Origin: Comamonas sp. KCTC 72670
GTDB taxonomy: Bacteria; Myxococcota; Myxococcia; Myxococcales; Myxococcaceae
Length of the DNA stretch: 64,000 nucleotides
NCBI GenBank assembly: GCA_014656495.1
Contig: BNCN01000008.1
Coordinates: forward strand, 124,001 to 188,000
Direction: 5' to 3'
Positions within the stretch are counted from its first letter, which is position 1, and each line of letters starts with the position of its first letter. Under the pieces are notes generated by a model. That model saw only the letters and a list, made by a program, of their open reading frames with translations, was not told the DNA's origin and made no database searches. Positions 59,519 to 64,000 of the stretch are shown in pieces. Made by a program: the position numbers and the translations under genes.

Positions 59519-59920
59519 GCGCTGAGAGGCCAGGCGTGGCGCCAGGGCGCTGCTGGTACCCAGACCGGGCACGCTGCTGATGCGCGAGCGCCGTAGACAC
59601 CAGGGGCCAGAGAGGCCGCGAGGGCCCTGCAGGTACCCAGGCGGGGCGGGCCGCGAGGGCCCTGCAGGTACCCAGGCGGGACGGGCCGCGAGGGCCCTGC
59701 TGGTACCCAGGCGGGACGGGCCGCGAGGGCCCTGCAGGTAACCAGGCGGGCTGGGCCGCGGGGGCCCTGCAGGTACCCAGGTGGACGGCATGGGCCCGTT
59801 GGTACGCCTGCCCGCCCTGCTTGCGGGCGATGGTCGCCGCTGGCAACGGCTACCGGGGGCAGGGGGCCGACACCATGGTTAGCCGGCTCGCCGCAGGGGG
59901 CGGAAGAGGGGAGATGCGCT
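59519..59920. other. Intergenic region holding a 35-bp minisatellite
   Basis: About 400 bases between the ADYC gene and the efflux adaptor. Apart from the repeat array at 59621-59790 there is a looser copy of its core near 59544-59560. Frames through the array change each unit because 35 is not a multiple of 3, so it is not coding. A promoter for the efflux genes should lie in 59790-59910; I cannot place it. Confidence 0.5.
59621..59790. repeat. Five-copy 35-bp tandem repeat (minisatellite)
   Basis: Units begin at 59621, 59656, 59691, 59726 and 59761, spacing exactly 35 bases. Each carries GGGCCC, then CCTGCAGG, then GGTACC, three overlapping palindromes, and ends GGGCCGCG. Unit 3 has CCTGCTGG, unit 4 has GGTAAC, and unit 5 degenerates at its end. 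No spacers, so it is not a CRISPR array. Confidence 0.88.
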
Positions 59921-61186
59921 GTGAGACGGGCTCGAATCCGGCAGGTGTTCGGCGGGGCTTCGGTGGGGGTGGCGCTGGGGCTGTGCGTCCTGACGGGGTG
60001 CCGCAAGGAGGTGGAAGAGGCGCCACCGCCGCAAGAGGAGCTGGAGGTCTCACTCGGCCAGGAGAACGTGGCGCGCGCCGAGGTCCGTGACTTGCGCTCC
60101 GGCCCTGGCATCTCCGGCAACCTGCAGGCGCGCACGGCGGCCGCGGTGCGCGCGGAGGTGGGGGGCACCATCCTCGACATCAAGGCCCAGCAGGGACAGG
60201 TGGTGAAGAAGGGTGAGGAGCTGGCGCGCATCGAGGACGCGACGCTGAAGGACCAGCTCATCGCGGCGACGGCGGCGGTCCGCACGGCCCGCAGCGCGTT
60301 GCAGGTCTCGGAGGCCGAGCTGGAGCGCAGCGCTAGGCTGGCGAAGGCGGGCGTCGTCACCCAGCGGGACTTCGAGCGCGCGCAGCTCGGCCTGGAGCAA
60401 GCCAAGGGGCAGCTCGCGGAGGCGCGCTCGCGGCAGGCCCTGGCGAAGGAGCAGCTCAACCGCGCGCGTGTCGTGGCGCCCTTCGCGGGCGTGGTGAGCG
60501 AGCGGCAGGCCAGCGCGGGAGATGTGGTGCAGCCCAGCGCGCCGCTCTTCACGGTGGTGGACCCGCGCACGCTGCGCCTGGAGGCCTCCGTGCCCGCCGC
60601 GCAGTTGGAGCAGGTGCAGGTGGAGACGCCGGTGGAGTTCCGTGTGACGGGCTACGGAGACCGCGCGTTCCGGGGCGTGGTGGAGCGCATCAACCCGGTG
60701 GTGGACCCCGCCACCGGCCAGGTGCGCATCTATGTGGCGATTCCCAACACGGACCTCCAATTGCTGGCGGGCCTCTTCGCGGAGGGCCGCGTGGCCTCGC
60801 GCGCGGAGCGGTCGCTCGCGGTGCCCATCGACGCCATCGACGACACGGGCACGGAGCCCTCGGTGCTGCGCATCCAGCAGGGCCGCGTGCAGCGCGTGAA
60901 AGTCAGCCTGGGCCTGAGGGACGAGGTGGCGCGGCAGGTGGAGGTCCGCTCCGGGTTGGAGGACGGTGACGTCGTGGTGCTCGGCGCGGCGAGAGAGCAG
61001 GTGGTGGAGGGCGGGCGCGTGAAGGTGTCGCCGCCGCGGCCGGATGCGAGGCGCGTGGAGGAGGACCCCGGCCCGGGGGTGGGGGGCTCCGAGCCACCGC
61101 CCGCTGCATCCGGACACCGGCAGCCCACGCCGCAGCCCGCGTCCACGCAGCCACCGGAAGAAGGGGCGGCGCCTCCCACGCCGTGA
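59921..61186 (+). CDS. RND efflux periplasmic adaptor, lipoprotein (421 aa)
   Basis: GTG start with GGGGAG about 7 bases upstream. Lipobox VLTGC. Membrane-fusion-protein architecture: lipoyl/biotinyl half (AAVRAEVGGTILDIKAQQGQVVKKG), a helical hairpin (about 110-180), second lipoyl half (RARVVAPFAGVVSERQASAGDVV), beta-barrel and membrane-proximal domains. The Pro/Ser-rich C-terminal tail is long. It joins the RND permease that follows after 42 bases to an outer-membrane channel, which is not in the window. Substrate class unknown (HAE1-like drug efflux is likely from the permease). Confidence 0.92.
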   Translation: MRRARIRQVFGGASVGVALGLCVLTGCRKEVEEAPPPQEELEVSLGQENVARAEVRDLRSGPGISGNLQARTAAAVRAEVGGTILDIKAQQGQVVKKGEELARIEDATLKDQLIAATAAVRTARSALQVSEAELERSARLAKAGVVTQRDFERAQLGLEQAKGQLAEARSRQALAKEQLNRARVVAPFAGVVSERQASAGDVVQPSAPLFTVVDPRTLRLEASVPAAQLEQVQVETPVEFRVTGYGDRAFRGVVERINPVVDPATGQVRIYVAIPNTDLQLLAGLFAEGRVASRAERSLAVPIDAIDDTGTEPSVLRIQQGRVQRVKVSLGLRDEVARQVEVRSGLEDGDVVVLGAAREQVVEGGRVKVSPPRPDARRVEEDPGPGVGGSEPPPAASGHRQPTPQPASTQPPEEGAAPPTP

Positions 61187-61228
61187 GGCCGCACCGTCCC
61201 ACCACTGCTCCACGCAGGAGTCACGTCC

Positions 61229-64000
61229 GTGTTCATTTCCGACTTCGCCATCAAGCGTCCCATCGTCACCATCACCGCGATGCTGGCGCTGGTGGTCTTC
61301 GGCCTGGTGTCCCTGGGGCTCCTGGAGACGGACGAGTTCCCTGACATCCAGCCTCCCGTCGTCAACGTCACCATCGTCTACCCAGGCGCGTCACCCGAGA
61401 CGGTGGAGCGGGAAATCGTCGAGCCCATCGAGGACGCCATCTTCGCCATCAGCGGGGTGGACCCGAAGGAGACGACGTCCATCGCCACCGACGGCCTGGC
61501 GACCTTCACGGTGTTCTTCGACTTCGAGAAGGACATCCAGGAGGCGTCCCAGGACATCCGGGACGCCATCTCCAGCAAGCGCGCGGACCTGCCGCAGGAG
61601 ATGGAGGAGCCCATCCTCACGCGCTTCGACCCGGCGGACCAACCCATCCTGTCGCTGACGCTCACCTCGGAGGGCCTGGACGTGGCGGCGCTGTCGCTGG
61701 TCGCGGACCCGACGGTGGTGGGGGAATTGCGCTCGGTTCCCGGCGTGGCGCAGGCCGACGTCGTGGGCGACGTGGCGCGTGAGATGACGGTGCAGCTCAA
61801 GCCCGAGGCGCTCCAGGCCGCCGGACTGTCCGTGGCGGAGGTGGTGGCGGCGCTCCAGGCGCAGAACCTGGCGGCGCCGGTGGGCCGCATCAACGCGCCG
61901 CTGTCGGAGGAGTCCATCCGCCTCAAGGGCCGGTTGGAGAAGGTGGAGGACTTCCGCGACATGGTGGTGGCCTCGCGCAACGGGCAGGCCATCCGTCTGG
62001 GGCAGGTGGCGGACGTCTTCGTCGGCTCCGAGGAGCCCCGCACGCTGGCGCTCTTCAACGGCAAGCAGGCCGTGGGCATCGACGTGCTCAAGGCGCGCGG
62101 TTACAGCACCACCGAGGTCGCGGACGCGGTGCGTGAGCGGGTGCAGTCGCTCCAGCAGCAGTTGCCCGCGGGGGTGAAGCTCGAAATCGTGCGCGACGCC
62201 GGTGTCCGCGTGGAGAGCGCCGTGCACAACGTGCAGTCCGCGCTGATTGAAGGCGCGCTGCTCACGGTGCTGGTCGTCTTCGTCTTCCTCAACTCGTGGC
62301 GCTCCACCGTCATCACGGGCCTGGCGCTGCCGGTGAGCGTGCTGGCGTCCTTCATCAGCGTGTGGGCCTTCGGCTTCACGCTCAACACCATGTCGCTGCT
62401 GGGCCTGACGCTGGCCATCGGCATCCTCATCGACGACGCCATCGTCGTGCGCGAGAACATCGTCCGCCACGTGGAGATGGGGAAGGACCACTACACGGCG
62501 TCGCGAGAAGGTACGTCGGAGATTGGCCTCGCGGTGTCGGCGACCACGTTCTCCATCGTCGCCGTCTTCGTGCCGGTGGCCTTCATGTACGGCGTGGCGG
62601 GCCAGTGGTTCAAACCCTTCGCGCTCACCATCGCCTGCGCGGTGCTGGTGTCGCTGTTCGTGTCCTTCTCGCTGGACCCGATGCTCAGCGCGTACTGGCC
62701 CGAGCCGCCCAAAAAGGAGCGGCCGAACCTCATCACGCGCGTGCTGGACCGCTTCAACGCGTGGTTCGACCGGCAGGCGGAGCGCTACAAACACGTCATC
62801 GCCTGGGCGCTGGACCACCGGCTCGCCATGGTGCTGGTGGCGGCGGGCTCGATGGTGGGCGCGTTGGCGCTCCAGGCCACCGTGGGCGGGGCGGGCTTCG
62901 TGCCGGTGAGCGACCGCGCGGAGGTGGAGCTGCTCGTGGAGACGCCGCCGGGCTCCAGCCTGGAGTACACGCGGCGCAAGGTGGACGAGGTGACGCGCAC
63001 CCTGCGCGCCCACTCGGAGGTGGAGTACACGTACGCCACCATCGGCGTGCCGCTGGCGCTCAGCGCGCCCGGCGTGGACCAGGCGCTGGTGTACGTGCGA
63101 CTGACGCCCAAGGCGGACCGCGACGTCAGTCAGGACGCGCTGGGCGTCCAGTTCCGCGAGGAGATGAAGCGCATTGGCGGCGCCACCGTCTCCGTCTTCA
63201 CCTCCGGCTTCGGCGGTGCGTTCAAGCAGCTCCAGTACGAGCTGCGCGGACCGGACCAGCGGGTGCTCACGCAGCTGGCGGAGCAGGTGCGGAAGGAAGT
63301 GGAGCAGGTGCCGGGCGCGGTGGACGTGGGCCTGTCCACGCGCGGGCAGAAGCCGGAGCTGGAAGTGGAGCTGAACCGCGGGCTCGCGGGGCAGCTCGGC
63401 GTGACGGTGGGGCAGGTGGCCCAGGTGCTGCGGCCGGCCTTCGCGGGCCTGGACGTCGGTGACTGGGTGGACCCCATTGGCGAGACGCGCGAGGTCATGG
63501 TCCGGCTGGCGCCAACCGCCCGTGACAATCCCAATGACCTGGCGCAGCTCCCCATCTCCGTGGGCGCGACGCCGGAGGGCCAGCCCCGGTTGGTGCCCCT
63601 GGGCCAGGTGGCGGACATCCGCCGGACGCTGGGGCCCGCGCAGGTGACGCACCTGGACCGTCAGCGCGTCATCAACGTGCAGGCGAACGTGCAGGGGCGC
63701 TCGCTGTCGGAGGTGGGGGCGGACATCCAGAAGAGGCTGGACGGCGTGAAGCTGCCACCGGGCTACACGCTGACGACGGGCGGTGAGTCCGCGGACCAGG
63801 CCGAGGTCTTCATGCGCGTGTTCCTCGCGCTGGGCATGGCGCTGATGCTGATGTACTTCATCCTGGTCCTCCAGTTCGGCTCCTTCCTGGACCCGCTGGC
63901 CATCCTCATCTCGCTGCCGCTGTCGCTCATCGGCGTGGTGCTGGCGCTGCTGCTCACCGGCGACACGCTGAACCTGATGAGCCTCATCGGCATCATGTTG
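61229..64000 (+). CDS. RND efflux permease, HAE1/AcrB-type, C-terminus beyond the window
   Basis: GTG 61229 with CAGGAG 8 bases upstream opens a frame still open at base 64000 (924 codons visible). AcrB-type features: N-terminal [20 protein letters not shown], porter domain, TM4 [21 protein letters not shown] with the two proton-relay Asp, the second porter domain, and the start of the second membrane half ([31 protein letters not shown]). Near the edge the sequence is entering TM10-11. It is the partner of the adaptor at 59921. No stop codon is seen, so the true end and any outer-membrane factor are outside. Confidence 0.93.
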   Translation, partial: MFISDFAIKRPIVTITAMLALVVFGLVSLGLLETDEFPDIQPPVVNVTIVYPGASPETVEREIVEPIEDAIFAISGVDPKETTSIATDGLATFTVFFDFEKDIQEASQDIRDAISSKRADLPQEMEEPILTRFDPADQPILSLTLTSEGLDVAALSLVADPTVVGELRSVPGVAQADVVGDVAREMTVQLKPEALQAAGLSVAEVVAALQAQNLAAPVGRINAPLSEESIRLKGRLEKVEDFRDMVVASRNGQAIRLGQVADVFVGSEEPRTLALFNGKQAVGIDVLKARGYSTTEVADAVRERVQSLQQQLPAGVKLEIVRDAGVRVESAVHNVQSALIEGALLTVLVVFVFLNSWRSTVITGLALPVSVLASFISVWAFGFTLNTMSLLGLTLAIGILIDDAIVVRENIVRHVEMGKDHYTASREGTSEIGLAVSATTFSIVAVFVPVAFMYGVAGQWFKPFALTIACAVLVSLFVSFSLDPMLSAYWPEPPKKERPNLITRVLDRFNAWFDRQAERYKHVIAWALDHRLAMVLVAAGSMVGALALQATVGGAGFVPVSDRAEVELLVETPPGSSLEYTRRKVDEVTRTLRAHSEVEYTYATIGVPLALSAPGVDQALVYVRLTPKADRDVSQDALGVQFREEMKRIGGATVSVFTSGFGGAFKQLQYELRGPDQRVLTQLAEQVRKEVEQVPGAVDVGLSTRGQKPELEVELNRGLAGQLGVTVGQVAQVLRPAFAGLDVGDWVDPIGETREVMVRLAPTARDNPNDLAQLPISVGATPEGQPRLVPLGQVADIRRTLGPAQVTHLDRQRVINVQANVQGRSLSEVGADIQKRLDGVKLPPGYTLTTGGESADQAEVFMRVFLALGMALMLMYFILVLQFGSFLDPLAILISLPLSLIGVVLALLLTGDTLNLMSLIGIML

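Noticed and set aside
59621..59790. CRISPR array
   Set aside because: Units are contiguous with no variable spacers and there are no cas genes.
59179..59791. Long minus-strand ORFs reading through the minisatellite (GYLQGPRG-type repeats)
   Set aside because: The 35-bp period changes frame with each unit, so all three frames look repetitive; no ribosome site or conserved protein.

Overview
The window is about 70% G+C, coding-dense and reads as myxobacterial chromosome, most likely Myxococcaceae (Myxococcus, Corallococcus or Pyxidicoccus). The clearest anchor is a run matching the Myxococcus xanthus red developmental operon (redB to redF). Other signs are the abundance of lipoproteins, GTG/TTG starts, an AgmX/PglI-type protein, an ADYC-type lipoprotein, and a giant Ser/Thr kinase-STAND-FGE fusion. 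I see no rRNA, tRNA, CRISPR array, insertion sequence or prophage. Both edges cut through transporter genes.

Layout. 1-3.1 kb: two divergent MMPL/RND-type lipid or drug exporters, the left one truncated by the window edge. 3.1-8.1 kb: small lipoprotein, secreted unknown protein, an apparently Tat-exported thioredoxin-reductase-like flavoprotein with an AraC regulator behind it, and a DUF4340 protein. 8.1-13.2 kb (minus): a tightly overlapping five-gene operon that looks like a complete inositol-lipid pathway: inositol-3-phosphate synthase, an AUR1-like PAP2 enzyme, a CDP-alcohol phosphatidyltransferase fused to GtrA, a secreted unknown protein, and a cysteine phosphatase. 13.5-19 kb: mixed housekeeping and envelope genes, including a surface protein with a 16-to-14-residue repeat array. 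19.1-23.2 kb: the red signalling operon, preceded by a 51-residue coupled ORF. 23.2-31.9 kb: aminopeptidase P, an orphan transthyretin-like protein of the kind found near type VI or contractile systems, an AgmX/PglI TonB-like protein, pdxA with two SurA-like isomerases, and an alpha/beta hydrolase. 32-44 kb: many short membrane or metal-binding proteins, queE, nudC, gloA, a large polytopic membrane protein, a nitronate-monooxygenase-like enzyme, and a TPR-PEGA-TonB receptor coupled to a GNAT acetyltransferase. 44-49.8 kb: a Uma2 nuclease-fold protein, a 1540-residue SF1 helicase with C-terminal nuclease-like domain, and a HIT hydrolase. 50-59.5 kb: two large lipoproteins (one with visibly different codon use), a response regulator, the kinase-STAND-FGE giant, and an ADYC lipoprotein. 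59.6-59.8 kb: a 35-bp minisatellite. 59.9-64 kb: an RND efflux adaptor and permease, the latter cut by the right edge.

Most coherent system: the inositol-lipid operon. Its enzymes line up as glucose-6-phosphate to inositol-3-phosphate, to phosphatidylinositol phosphate, to phosphatidylinositol, to inositol phosphorylceramide. The last enzyme has the fungal AUR1 motif set, so this bacterium may make a eukaryote-like sphingolipid. Assignments come from motif reading alone; no database search was run.
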